Below, one piece after another: positions 8,678 through 16,171 of a DNA stretch of 35,120 nucleotides. Within the stretch, counting starts at the first letter, position 1. Each line of letters begins with the position of its first letter. This stretch comes from a bacterium (GTDB taxonomy: Bacteria > SAR324 > XYD2-FULL-50-16): NCBI GenBank assembly GCA_024275165.1, contig JAJRZQ010000001.1:1-35120 (forward strand). The letters are read 5' to 3'. The notes under the pieces are model-generated. The model had not been told where the DNA came from. It ran no database searches and saw only the letters and a program-made list of their open reading frames with translations. The translations under genes and the position numbers were made by a program.

Positions 8678-9322
8678 CTAAAGGCTGGTAATTCCTTCTT
8701 TTAAGGCAAATTTGGTTAGTTCGGCAATGGAGTGGAGGTCGAGCTTTTGCATGATCTGTCGGCGATGGCTTTCGATGGTTTTAATGGAGACATGGAGCTG
8801 ATAGGCGCAATTTTTGGTCGAATATCCCTCGGCAAGGAGTTGCAGAACTTCGCGTTCGCGGCTGCTCAGCGCGGAATTGGCCAAGTCGCTGAGGGGCGCG
8901 GAGTTGCCTAAAAAGCCGTCGAGTACGATTCCCGCGATGCCTGGGCTTAAGTAGATTTGGTGGTTTAGCACCCGATCTATGGCGGAGAGTAATTCTTCAA
9001 AGGCGCAATTCTTTAACAAATAACCCTTTGCCCCTGCTTGCAACATTTGCGAGATATATTTGGGCTCTTGGTGCATGGAAAGCGCGATGATTTTTACTTT
9101 GGGCAGAAGTTGTAGGAGTTGGCGAGAGGCCTCGATGCCGTTGAGGTCGGGCATTCCGATATCCATAATCACGACCTGCGGGCGGAGGGATTCGGCCAAT
9201 TCCACCGCTTGTCTACCGTTTTCCGCCTTGCCTACCACCTGAAAGTCGCCCTGACCCTCAATCAAGGCTTGTAGGCCTTCTCGGATGATTTTATGATCGT
9301 CGACAATGAGTACAGGAATCAT
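8678..9322 (-). CDS. NarL/FixJ-type response regulator
   Basis: 214 residues. The N-terminal receiver domain has acidic residues D8/D9, phospho-acceptor D54 in IMDIGMPDLNG, the conserved S/T (LSMHQ) and K in GYLLKN. The C-terminal LuxR-type helix-turn-helix has LSSREREVLQLLAEG and the recognition helix VSIKTIESHRRQIMQKL. It is a cytoplasmic transcription factor activated by phosphorylation. It is first in the minus-strand signalling block, ahead of the CheA-like kinase (gap about 140 bases) and the hybrid kinase, either of which may phosphorylate it. The start is the ATG at 9322, which lacks a strong ribosome site. A good promoter lies upstream at 9357-9385. Confidence 0.93.
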   Translation of the reverse strand: MIPVLIVDDHKIIREGLQALIEGQGDFQVVGKAENGRQAVELAESLRPQVVIMDIGMPDLNGIEASRQLLQLLPKVKIIALSMHQEPKYISQMLQAGAKGYLLKNCAFEELLSAIDRVLNHQIYLSPGIAGIVLDGFLGNSAPLSDLANSALSSREREVLQLLAEGYSTKNCAYQLHVSIKTIESHRRQIMQKLDLHSIAELTKFALKEGITSL

Positions 9323-9356
9323 TATGATTTTTGGATTTTTTATTTGTATATATTAT

Positions 9357-9385
9357 ATTTTATGCATTTTTGTCTAGCCCGTCAA
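9357..9385 (-). promoter_or_regulatory. Sigma70-type promoter for the NarL-type regulator gene
   Basis: On the minus strand TTGACG (9380-9385) and TAAAAT (9357-9362) are separated by 17 bases, about 35 bases upstream of the ATG at 9322. Further A/T-rich sequence (TATAAT) follows the -10. Confidence 0.6.
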
Positions 9386-9418
9386 AAATTCGTTTTTATT
9401 TTGCTTTTTTTAGAGGGG

Positions 9419-9733
9419 TTATTTTCCAAAGGGGGAAAGGCTGCCGGGTTTTCTCGGGGTCATGGAGCCCGCATTCATCCCGTAGTAGATACAAGCTCGA
9501 TGCTGAGTCGATTGAGGCGGGTCCATACAGGTTCCCTGGGTGGCCGCACAGCGTTTTTGGCAAAGTTTGATGGGTTTGTACATTACCTTGCTGTTTAAGG
9601 ATTTCAAGGTAGCGCTCGATAGACAAGCGCGTTTGCAGCTGGCGACAGCCGGGCTGTCTTTGCTTTCACATCCCATTAAGGCAATGAAGCAGACAAGCAT
9701 AAACCAAGAGGGGATAAAGTAGAGGGTCTTCAT
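9419..9733 (-). CDS. Small cysteine-rich lipoprotein, function unknown
   Basis: 104 residues. The N-terminus is a lipoprotein signal: hydrophobic run to about residue 20, then LMGC with the lipidated C22, followed by ES. The mature part has six further cysteines, including two CX3C motifs (CKRAC at 33-37, CQKRC at 58-62), then C69 and C81. Such spacing suggests disulfide-linked helices in the periplasm, or metal binding. The C-terminus (about 85-104) is Pro/Ser/Lys-rich and probably disordered. Start ATG at 9733; the ribosome site is weak. I recognise no family. The 415-base gap upstream holds a structured element. Confidence 0.65.
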   Translation of the reverse strand: MKTLYFIPSWFMLVCFIALMGCESKDSPAVASCKRACLSSATLKSLNSKVMYKPIKLCQKRCAATQGTCMDPPQSTQHRACIYYGMNAGSMTPRKPGSLSPFGK

Positions 9734-9767
9734 GTTAATTCGGCGTGTATATAGTTCCTGATTTTAA

Positions 9768-9960
9768 AAAACCACTGGGGTCTGGGGCTCTCAGCCCCAG
9801 CCCGCGGAGCATATTTAAATAGCGGGGCGCTTACGCCCAGCGAGCCGCCCCGCCGGCTGCGGGCAGAGCGTCATCAAGACGACCCGCCTGCAAGCGAACT
9901 CCGCGAAAGCAAAGGGAGCGGCCTGTAGGCTGCGCCTAGGTCGGTCCAGTTTACAAGAAA
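9768..9960 (-). other. Structured GC-rich intergenic element in the 9734-10148 gap (candidate RNA or palindromic repeat)
   Basis: The 415-base divergent gap holds a dense nest of hairpins: CTGGGGCT/AGCCCCAG (9782-9800, perfect 8 bp), GCGGGGCG/CGCCCCGC (9822-9853, perfect), GCGGG/CCCGC (9859-9887) with an inner CGTC/GACG, and a long-range stem CGCGGAG (9803-9809) with CTCCGCG (9899-9905) enclosing the last two. Read on the minus strand it ends in hairpin, ACCCCAGTGG, then TTTTTT near 9770, like a terminator. It is much more GC-rich than its surroundings. It could be a small RNA, the leader of the lipoprotein gene or a genome-dispersed repeat; strand is a guess. The rest of the gap (9961-10148) shows only weak short hairpins. 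Confidence 0.5.
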
Positions 9961-10148
9961 CAATAGTAGGTGTCGGCTTAATAAGCTCCTTGTTTACAGG
10001 GTACTTTACCCTAACCCAAAGCAGAGTAAAAAGGCAATTTTCCTTACAAAAAGGGCCTTTCAAAACTCGGTGAAACTGGGTTACGCTTTTGCTACAGCGC
10101 GCTTGTTGGCTATTGTGGGTTAATAATGATACGCTAAAATAAAAAGCC

Positions 10149-11129
10149 ATGCTCTTAGATCACCTTGATGAACTTTACAACCGCGATAAAAGGCAGGCCT
10201 TGCCGCTCGCCTCTGTCGGCGTTCAGCTGACGAAGCTCCCAGAGAGCTATAGCAAGCCCAAGCGAGGGTTTATATTTTTCTTGACTCACCCCTTTGACCT
10301 CATCGGTTGGGATCATTACCATCAATATATGCGAGACGCTAGGGATTTAACGGAAGTGGAACGCTATCAAGACGCTCTAGGGGCCTATTATCTTGCCCTC
10401 AAAGAAAGGCCGAGCAGTATTGAGCCGCTCATGGGAATGGTGCAAGCCTTGGAAACTTTAGGGGGGTCCAGCAATTACCTGCTCGCCCTAGAGCAGGCAA
10501 AAAAAGCTTTGGCGCTTAATTTTCGCGATTTGACGATCTATGACGAGTTGGTTTATCTCTTTGAAAAATTGGGAAGTCGCCAAGAGGCTTTAGAGTATCG
10601 GCGCAAGCGTTTTACGGTGCGTACCTTAAAATCCAACCCCAATAACCCCATGGTTTTAAATAATATCGGGGTGATGCTGGTGGATTTGAAAATGCACGCC
10701 CAAGCGATTCATTATTTTCAAAAAGCTTTGATTGAATCTCCTCATTTATCCATTACCTGCTTTAATCTAGCAAAGGCATGGCTGCAAAAAGGGATGGAGA
10801 CGGAAAAGAAAAAATTAAAACTGCAACACCTCCAGGCGGCGGAAGATGCCTTAAATGAGATTCGGGACGACACCCCGGCTATTTTAATCTTACGAGGTAA
10901 GATTTTGTATCAGGCAGGCAAGTACGCCCAAGCTAAAGAGGTCATGGAACAGGCCTTGTATCGTGCGCCTTCTCTGCTGGAGATACATACCACCTTGCAG
11001 TTGATCAACGAAAAGCTGGGAAATATCAAAGAGGCGATTGATAATTATGAAACCTATCGCCTGCTCCAGCAGGAAGACAAACCAAAGAAAAAAAGACGCT
11101 TTTCTTTTTTATCGAGAGAAAAAAAATAG
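10149..11129 (+). CDS. TPR-repeat protein
   Basis: 326 residues made mostly of tetratricopeptide-like helical pairs between about residues 65 and 305 (for example RYQDALGAYYLALKERP; NNIGVMLVDLKMHAQAIHYF; KYAQAKEVMEQALYRAP; GNIKEAIDNYETYRLL). There is no signal peptide; FIFFLTHPF near 42-50 is a short hydrophobic patch. The tail is strongly basic (KPKKKRRFSFLSREKK), possibly contacting membrane or nucleic acid. TPR proteins are protein-binding scaffolds; the partner is unknown. The start is the ATG at 10149; no strong ribosome site. The gene converges on a CheY-like gene with a 7-base gap. Confidence 0.85.
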   Translation: MLLDHLDELYNRDKRQALPLASVGVQLTKLPESYSKPKRGFIFFLTHPFDLIGWDHYHQYMRDARDLTEVERYQDALGAYYLALKERPSSIEPLMGMVQALETLGGSSNYLLALEQAKKALALNFRDLTIYDELVYLFEKLGSRQEALEYRRKRFTVRTLKSNPNNPMVLNNIGVMLVDLKMHAQAIHYFQKALIESPHLSITCFNLAKAWLQKGMETEKKKLKLQHLQAAEDALNEIRDDTPAILILRGKILYQAGKYAQAKEVMEQALYRAPSLLEIHTTLQLINEKLGNIKEAIDNYETYRLLQQEDKPKKKRRFSFLSREKK

Positions 11130-11136
11130 GGTGGAA

Positions 11137-11541
11137 TCAGTTCTCGATTAAGTTTAGGTCTCGCAGTAGCTGAGTGATTTTTTCTCGGTCTAAGGGTTTG
11201 GTGATATATTCCTCAATCCCTTTTTTAAAGCTTTCCAAGGCGTTGTCCCAATCCCCTAAACTGGTAACGATGGCCACTTTAACCTGATGACCCGTATCAA
11301 TATCGGCTTCTTGTTCTAAGTCGCGAATTTTTTTTAAGGCCGCTTGTCCATCCATAACGGGCATCATGAGATCTAAAAAAATCAAGTCGTAGGGTTGTTT
11401 TTTTTGTTGAGAGGTTTGCCAGGCCTCAACGACTTGAGCCCCATCGTGAGCAAAGTCAACCTTGCCAAAGGGTTTGAGGATCTTCCACATCAAGGTGCGG
11501 TTGATTTCCATATCATCGGCCACAAGAAATTGTAGTTGCAT
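11137..11541 (-). CDS. Single-domain CheY-like response regulator
   Basis: 134 residues, a receiver domain only: acidic pair D9/D10, phospho-acceptor D57 in FLDLMMPVMDG, T/S switch residue (VTSLG) and the conserved K in YITKPLDREK. There is no output domain, so it acts by protein contact or as a phosphate relay in the cytoplasm. The start ATG has a good AGGAG 6 bases upstream. It follows the antiporter gene by 34 bases on the same strand and is probably cotranscribed, which would link it to ion homeostasis; a chemotaxis link through CheW is also possible. Confidence 0.92.
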   Translation of the reverse strand: MQLQFLVADDMEINRTLMWKILKPFGKVDFAHDGAQVVEAWQTSQQKKQPYDLIFLDLMMPVMDGQAALKKIRDLEQEADIDTGHQVKVAIVTSLGDWDNALESFKKGIEEYITKPLDREKITQLLRDLNLIEN

Positions 11542-11575
11542 TGTGTTCTCCTGATAATGGTTAAGGTATCATTTT

Positions 11576-13774
11576 TTAAGCTTTGGGTTCAAGCTGTTTT
11601 ACATGGCCTTTTTCTAAAATGCCGTAAGCTTCGCTTAAGCTTTGGGCTTGGAGCAAAGCGGCGCGGTTTTCTTCTTGGATCGCGAAACGAGCTAATTTAG
11701 AAAGCATCTGCAAATGGGTTTCCGGGTGCCCTGCGGGGCTGATCAATAAAAAGACCAGTTCAATGGGCTCTTGACTGTACTCGGTGAAGAGGGGTTGTTT
11801 TAAAATCCCAATGAGCAGGATGCTCTCTTCGATATAGGAGTCGTAGCAATGGGGGAGGGCCACCCCCTTGCCGATCAGGCTGGAGTATTCTCGTTCTCTC
11901 AACATGAGTTCTTCCAACATCACTTCTTTTGCCAGGGGGTATTGTTCTTCGTCTAAGAGGCTTAAGAGCTCTTTATAAAGGGCATAGAGGCTTTTAGCTT
12001 GAGAAAAGACAATCCAGTCTTCTCGCATGGGGCCGAGCAGGCCGACGGCAAAGGGGGTCAAGGTCAAGGCTTTGACTTCCCCCTCTCTGGCGGTGGGAGG
12101 GATGGGGCTTAAGCGTTCTTGATGAACAAAGAACAAGCCATGCCCCTGGTTGTTTTTCCAGGGTAGGGGGTGAATGTCTTCGCAGGTGAAGAGTTCTTTG
12201 GCTTCGGTTTGGATTTGCAGGGACTTGAGAGAGAAGTCACTCCAGCAAGCCTGAGCTTTTTTAGGAACCCCGTGACTCTTTTTTTCCTCACCGGGCCAGA
12301 AAAACAACCTAGCCTCGGGAATCAGTTGCCCCCAGCGCTGGCAAACCAGGCGGTTTAGTTCCTCATTGGGGGTGGCGGCCAGAATATGGCCGATATCGGC
12401 GAGTTCGATGTATTGTTCCAACTCCAGTTGCAGCGCGTTTTCGCAAATCGCCTTGAGCCCCTCTCTTTGGGCTTGCTTGACCTCTCTCGGGTTGCTGTCG
12501 AGCAAGAGACTTTGTTCCCCTGTGCGGGCAACGAAATGAGCCACCGCGCGGGTAATCGGGTTGCTGCCGATAAAAAGCCAGCCCCTGGGGCGGGTTTGCA
12601 AAACCTGGAGTAGTCCGGCCACCCCCTTAGCGGTAATGCTTTGAAATAAAACCGTGCCCGCGATGATGGTATAGGTAAAGGTTTCTAAAAAATCGGCCTG
12701 CACAAAGCCGTTGCGAGAGAGTTGCACCGTAAAGAGGCTGGCCATACTGGCCGCGACAATCCCCCGCGGGGCGACCCAGCTTAAAAAGCTTTTCTCTCTC
12801 CAGGTGAGATCGCTCCCTAGGGTGGAAAGCAAAATATTGAACGGGCGGATTAAAAAAGCGACCAGCAAAAGCGCGACCAGGAGAACCCAGCCATAGGCGT
12901 AGAAATTATTAAAGTGTAGGTTGGCCGCCAAAAGCATGAACAACAGCCCGATTAAGAAATCTTTCAGTTCGGTTTTATAAGCGATAATGCCGACTAAACC
13001 GGGGCTTTTTTTCCAGCCGAGATAAAGGCCCGCTAAGGTAACGGTTAAGAGGCCGCTTTCTTGAACGATCAGATTCGAGAGGGTCAAGGCCACCATCGCG
13101 CTGGTGAGCATGAAGATGTTGATGCGCTCTTCGGGCAGCCAGTTGGCTTTGAGGATGAAATTCAAGCCCGCCCCAAAGGCGCCGCCGAGCGCGAGCCCGG
13201 CAATGAGCCGAAAGAAAAAGTTCAGGTAGGCATCGGCATTCCCCGCGGTTAAAATCCATTCATAGCTCAAGAGGGCTAAAAATACCCCAATGGGGTCAAT
13301 CAATACCGCTTCCCAATAAAGAATCTGTCGTAAATTTTCCTTAATCCGAATTCGGTGCAGTAAGGGACCGACCACCGTGGGCCCGGTCACGATAATGAGG
13401 CTCGCCGCCAATAAACAAAAAGGAAAATCAAAGCGTAAGAGGAACCATAAAACCACCGCGGTTCCCAGCCAGGTGACTAAAACCCCTCGGGTGAGAACGC
13501 CGTGAATCTCTTTGGAGAGTTTGCGATAACCACGAATATCGAGGGTCAAGCCTCCTTCAAAAAGAATAATCCCCACGGCAAGATTGATCAGCACATTGAG
13601 CCCTTCCCCCAGGAGTTTGGGTTGGATCAGTTCCAGCCCTTCAGGCCCAAAGGCAACGCCTGCCAAGAGCAAAAAGCCGATGGGGCTGGTGCGGAGGCGC
13701 TCGGCCCATAAAACCAAAATGAGCCCAATGGCGCCAGAAGCAACAAAGGTGGTTAAAATATCGAGGGTGTGCAT
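11576..13774 (-). CDS. CPA1-type Na+/H+ antiporter with TrkA-N-like and PTS EIIA-like C-terminal domains
   Basis: 732 residues from the ATG at 13774, which has AAGGAG 6 bases upstream; the frame stays open further up but those codons have no ribosome site. Residues 1-395 carry about 12 membrane segments with CPA1 antiporter motifs (IIVTGPTVVGPLL; EAVLIDPIGVF with D160). Residues about 396-500 look like a TrkA-N/Rossmann nucleotide-binding fold (GWLFIGSNPITRAV; LLLDSNPREV). Residues about 590-725 resemble a PTS EIIA type-2 domain (LMLRERE, GKGVALPHCY with H642 where the phospho-histidine would be, FLLISPAGHPETHL). The known role is exchange of Na+ or K+ for H+ across the inner membrane; the added domains suggest control by nucleotide and phosphorylation state. 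A CheY-like gene follows. Confidence 0.88.
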   Translation of the reverse strand: MHTLDILTTFVASGAIGLILVLWAERLRTSPIGFLLLAGVAFGPEGLELIQPKLLGEGLNVLINLAVGIILFEGGLTLDIRGYRKLSKEIHGVLTRGVLVTWLGTAVVLWFLLRFDFPFCLLAASLIIVTGPTVVGPLLHRIRIKENLRQILYWEAVLIDPIGVFLALLSYEWILTAGNADAYLNFFFRLIAGLALGGAFGAGLNFILKANWLPEERINIFMLTSAMVALTLSNLIVQESGLLTVTLAGLYLGWKKSPGLVGIIAYKTELKDFLIGLLFMLLAANLHFNNFYAYGWVLLVALLLVAFLIRPFNILLSTLGSDLTWREKSFLSWVAPRGIVAASMASLFTVQLSRNGFVQADFLETFTYTIIAGTVLFQSITAKGVAGLLQVLQTRPRGWLFIGSNPITRAVAHFVARTGEQSLLLDSNPREVKQAQREGLKAICENALQLELEQYIELADIGHILAATPNEELNRLVCQRWGQLIPEARLFFWPGEEKKSHGVPKKAQACWSDFSLKSLQIQTEAKELFTCEDIHPLPWKNNQGHGLFFVHQERLSPIPPTAREGEVKALTLTPFAVGLLGPMREDWIVFSQAKSLYALYKELLSLLDEEQYPLAKEVMLEELMLREREYSSLIGKGVALPHCYDSYIEESILLIGILKQPLFTEYSQEPIELVFLLISPAGHPETHLQMLSKLARFAIQEENRAALLQAQSLSEAYGILEKGHVKQLEPKA

Positions 13775-13876
13775 AAAAATCTCCTTGCCCCTGAGAGTAT
13801 CTGCTTCATTGAAAATAGACAATCTTTTGCTGTCTCTCACTTAGCTTAAGCTGAAACAGGAGCGGTTTTTTTCTTT

Positions 13877-13905
13877 TTGACCAAGCGAATTTAGGGTTGT
13901 ATATT
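13877..13905 (+). promoter_or_regulatory. Sigma70 promoter for cheW
   Basis: TTGACC (13877-13882) and TATATT (13900-13905) are separated by exactly 17 bases, about 24 bases before the cheW start at 13929, which has AAAGGAAG as ribosome site. Confidence 0.7.
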
Positions 13906-13928
13906 ATAAAAAATCTTAAAGGAAGCAG

Positions 13929-14399
13929 ATGGAATTATCCTTAGAAAATACGCAAGCTTTAGCCTTGGACGCAGACGCGAAGCTGTTGGTGTTTCAATGC
14001 AGTCAAGAGTACGGTATCCATATTGCTTATGCCCGCGAGGTGGTTGGTTTGCAGGTCGTTGACCCGGTGCCCATGATGCCGCACTTTATGGAAGGGGTGA
14101 TGAACCTCAGGGGGAAGATCGTCCCGGTAATGAATCTGCGCAAAAAATTGAATATGCCCGAGGTCGAGCCCACTCAAGAGACCTGCATCGTGGTGGTGGA
14201 CTTGCAAGGGGAGCAGATGGGAATCATCGTGGACTATTTGATCGGGGTGCAGTCCTTAAATGATTATGTAACTGAAGATAGCCCTGATTTGGGCTCTCAG
14301 GGGAGCAACAACTTCATTCAGGGAGTGGCTAAATCGGGGAGGCGGGTTATTCTTATTTTGGATGCCTTTCGCTTGATCGAGGTCAAGGAGGAGGATTAA
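13929..14399 (+). CDS. cheW: Chemotaxis coupling protein CheW
   Basis: 156 residues, a single CheW domain. Typical features are the two SH3-like subdomains with LLVFQCSQEYGIHIAYAREVV, VDPVPMMPHFMEGVMNLRG, KIVPVMNLRKKL, and QMGIIVDYLIGV near residue 98. CheW links chemoreceptors to the kinase CheA in the cytoplasmic array. No chemoreceptor or full CheA is in the window; the CheA-like kinase at 6987-8534 lacks the domain that normally binds CheW. Close to the usual CheW size with a roughly 15-residue N-terminal extension. Start supported by AAAGGAAG. A bidirectional terminator overlaps the stop. Confidence 0.93.
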   Translation: MELSLENTQALALDADAKLLVFQCSQEYGIHIAYAREVVGLQVVDPVPMMPHFMEGVMNLRGKIVPVMNLRKKLNMPEVEPTQETCIVVVDLQGEQMGIIVDYLIGVQSLNDYVTEDSPDLGSQGSNNFIQGVAKSGRRVILILDAFRLIEVKEED

Positions 14400-14432
14400 A
14401 ATAACAGTCCGGCAAGCTCAGCGGGTTATTTT
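14398..14432. terminator. Bidirectional terminator between cheW and the SpeD-like gene
   Basis: AAAATAAC (14398-14405) and GTTATTTT (14425-14432) are perfect inverted repeats around a GC-rich centre (CCG/CGG), with A runs on one side and T runs on the other on both strands. The arms overlap the TAA stops of both convergent genes. Confidence 0.7.
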
Positions 14433-14785
14433 CGATAGGTTTGCTTCAGAACCACTTTGTTGGCCCCGAAGTATTCTTGGGCAAAGTCCGCGGCGATTTG
14501 GGGCTCGTAATGCTTACAACTGAAAATATCTAAATATACCGCATTGGAAGCATTGGCAAAATGAGCTGAAATCATGCTTGTTTCAATGAGTTGAACCAGG
14601 GTGAAGCCCGCGACTCTCTCCTCTTCGCCAAAGTGGACGATTTGAGGTTCTCCGTATGCTTTCATTTGAATCAAATGGACCAGCTTTTCAGCAAATTCCT
14701 TGATCGCCTCGCGATCGCGAATTGTATCCGCGTTGCACCCGTAAAGGTCTATAGAGCATGAAAGCCCCCAGTGATCACCCAACAT
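14426..14785 (-). CDS. Diverged SpeD-family pyruvoyl decarboxylase homologue
   Basis: 119 residues from the ATG at 14785, inside the end of the upstream fusion gene (11-base overlap), with AGAGGAGG upstream. The fold pattern matches S-adenosylmethionine decarboxylase: hydrophobic start (GLSCSIDLYGC), then LIETSMISAHF aligning with the canonical LAESHISIHTW self-cleavage region, then YLDIFSCK aligning with the catalytic-cysteine strand. The pyruvoyl-forming Ser (S70), His (H75) and Cys (C90) are kept, but the residue before the Ser is Thr, not the canonical Glu, and the WPE motif is gone. SpeD homologues with such changes include proteins reported to decarboxylate ornithine or arginine. The upstream gene already contains a canonical AdoMet decarboxylase, so a different substrate is plausible; plain redundancy is the alternative. 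Confidence 0.8.
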   Translation of the reverse strand: MLGDHWGLSCSIDLYGCNADTIRDREAIKEFAEKLVHLIQMKAYGEPQIVHFGEEERVAGFTLVQLIETSMISAHFANASNAVYLDIFSCKHYEPQIAADFAQEYFGANKVVLKQTYRK

Positions 14786-16082
14786 TGCTGGTCTGCCTCC
14801 TCTGCTGATTGTATAAGGCCATGAATTCTTCGAGTAAACTTTCTTGATTGATGATCTCGTGTTTGCTTTGCAAGAGGTCTTTGATGTATTGAGGTTGGGC
14901 CATGATCCCAAAGTGCATATCGGCATTATAGAGCTGCAAGCCCTTTAAGTCTCTTTGGGCAATGCGCGCCTCGATTTCTTGGTGAGAGAATCCTTTGAAA
15001 TCCGTTGCTTCTGAACAATAGGCGAAACTCATTACCGCGCCGTAAAGGGGGATAAAGGTAAAACCGTGTTCGATTTGCCGGAACACCTGCGCTAAGGTCG
15101 CGTGAATTTTGCCAAAAACTTGGGGATAAATAAAGGGGTACTCGCAGTGGAGCGACAAAATCCCTTTTTCATCGCGCAACAGGCCCTTTAGGCGCTGATA
15201 AAATTCCTTGGTGTATAAAGCCTTGGCCGGACCAATGGGGTCGGTTAGATCCAAAATGATGACATCGAATTTTTCTTTGGATTCTTCTGCGTATTTTAGG
15301 CCGTCGCCAATAATCAATTCGGTACGGGGGTCTGTGAAAACGCCTTGATGAATTTTGTGGAGCCATTTTTTGGATAATTCGACCACCTCGTCGTCGATTT
15401 CGACCATAACTCCGCGCTCGACCGTATTGTGCAAGAGGGCATGGCGGAGCGTACCCCCATCCCCTCCCCCGATCACCAATACGCTTTTTGGGTTGGGGTG
15501 AGCGGTCATGGCGGGGTGGACTAAGGATTCATGATACAAGAATTCGTCAACCTCGGAGGTCTGAAAATAGTTGTCAATGCGCAGTATTCTGCCAAAGCGC
15601 TCGGTGTTGTAAATCGCGACTTCTTGTTGCTCGGAGTTTTTTTTGTGCAGCACGGCACTGGGTTTGATAAAAAAACCGTAATCTTTGGAGAAGTACTCGG
15701 TAAATTTATCGTCTTCTACATCGCGATAGCCCTCAATGACCCGATAATTGGTGTCTAAGGGATTGAAAACCTGTTTCATCTCTTCAAAAAGGCGTTGCGC
15801 CTTGTTGAAGTTGTCGCAGTGGTAATTGCAAACCGAGAGGTCGAGATTAATGTAAAAATCCCGCTCAGGCCAAGTATGAATATTTAGATGGGATTCGGCG
15901 AGCACGATGGAACCCGTAACGCCGCCGCCGTCAAAGGGGAACATGACCTTTGCCACGCAGGTTAGCCCCGCCGATTCTACGGCTTGGATTAAAACCTTTT
16001 CTAAAGCAAGATGATCGGTAAAGAGAGCGAGATTCTCTTTGCAATGAAGAAGCTCAGAGATGATATGAGTGACTTGTCTCAC
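14775..16082 (-). CDS. speE: Fused S-adenosylmethionine decarboxylase - spermidine synthase (SpeD-SpeE)
   Basis: 435 residues from a GTG with AGGAGG 8 bases upstream. Residues 1-125 form a canonical AdoMet decarboxylase: GGGVTGSIVLAESHLNIHTWPE with cleavage expected between E63 and S64, proton-donor region H69 and C85. Residues about 126-435 form a spermidine synthase: YHESLVHPAM, GGGDGG (205-210), VEIDDEVV, and LDLTDPIGPA with D278 and D281 in the catalytic loop. SpeD makes decarboxylated AdoMet, and SpeE transfers its aminopropyl group to putrescine, giving spermidine. Fusing them would keep the two consecutive steps together. Cytoplasmic. It overlaps a second SpeD homologue downstream, forming a two-gene operon. 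Confidence 0.93.
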   Translation of the reverse strand: MRQVTHIISELLHCKENLALFTDHLALEKVLIQAVESAGLTCVAKVMFPFDGGGVTGSIVLAESHLNIHTWPERDFYINLDLSVCNYHCDNFNKAQRLFEEMKQVFNPLDTNYRVIEGYRDVEDDKFTEYFSKDYGFFIKPSAVLHKKNSEQQEVAIYNTERFGRILRIDNYFQTSEVDEFLYHESLVHPAMTAHPNPKSVLVIGGGDGGTLRHALLHNTVERGVMVEIDDEVVELSKKWLHKIHQGVFTDPRTELIIGDGLKYAEESKEKFDVIILDLTDPIGPAKALYTKEFYQRLKGLLRDEKGILSLHCEYPFIYPQVFGKIHATLAQVFRQIEHGFTFIPLYGAVMSFAYCSEATDFKGFSHQEIEARIAQRDLKGLQLYNADMHFGIMAQPQYIKDLLQSKHEIINQESLLEEFMALYNQQRRQTSNVG

Positions 16083-16118
16083 TTGGCAGCCTCCTCAGCA
16101 GGGGGTCGACAAAAAAGA

Positions 16119-16150
16119 TCTATATGACGGATTTTGCTTCATTGGGTCAA
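16119..16150 (-). promoter_or_regulatory. Possible promoter for the polyamine operon
   Basis: On the minus strand TTGACC (16145-16150) and TATAGA (16119-16124) lie upstream of the GTG at 16082, but the spacer is 20 bases, longer than optimal. A small inverted repeat CAAGCAAAAAGCTTG (16148-16162) overlaps the -35. Weak call. Confidence 0.3.
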
Positions 16151-16171
16151 GCAAAAAGCTTGCGAGTCTTA

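Noticed and set aside
9815-10150. Minus-strand frame of 111 codons across the structured gap
   Set aside because: It runs through the hairpin element, has no ribosome site and no protein-like pattern; the DNA is better explained as a structured element.
13775-13840. N-terminal extension of the antiporter to a GTG at 13840
   Set aside because: The added 22 residues are hydrophilic, the GTG has no ribosome site, and the ATG at 13774 has a strong AAGGAG and starts the first membrane segment.
14786-14926. Longer start for the second SpeD-like gene
   Set aside because: The 47 extra codons lie inside the end of the SpeD-SpeE gene, do not resemble SpeD, and the ATG at 14785 has AGAGGAGG upstream.
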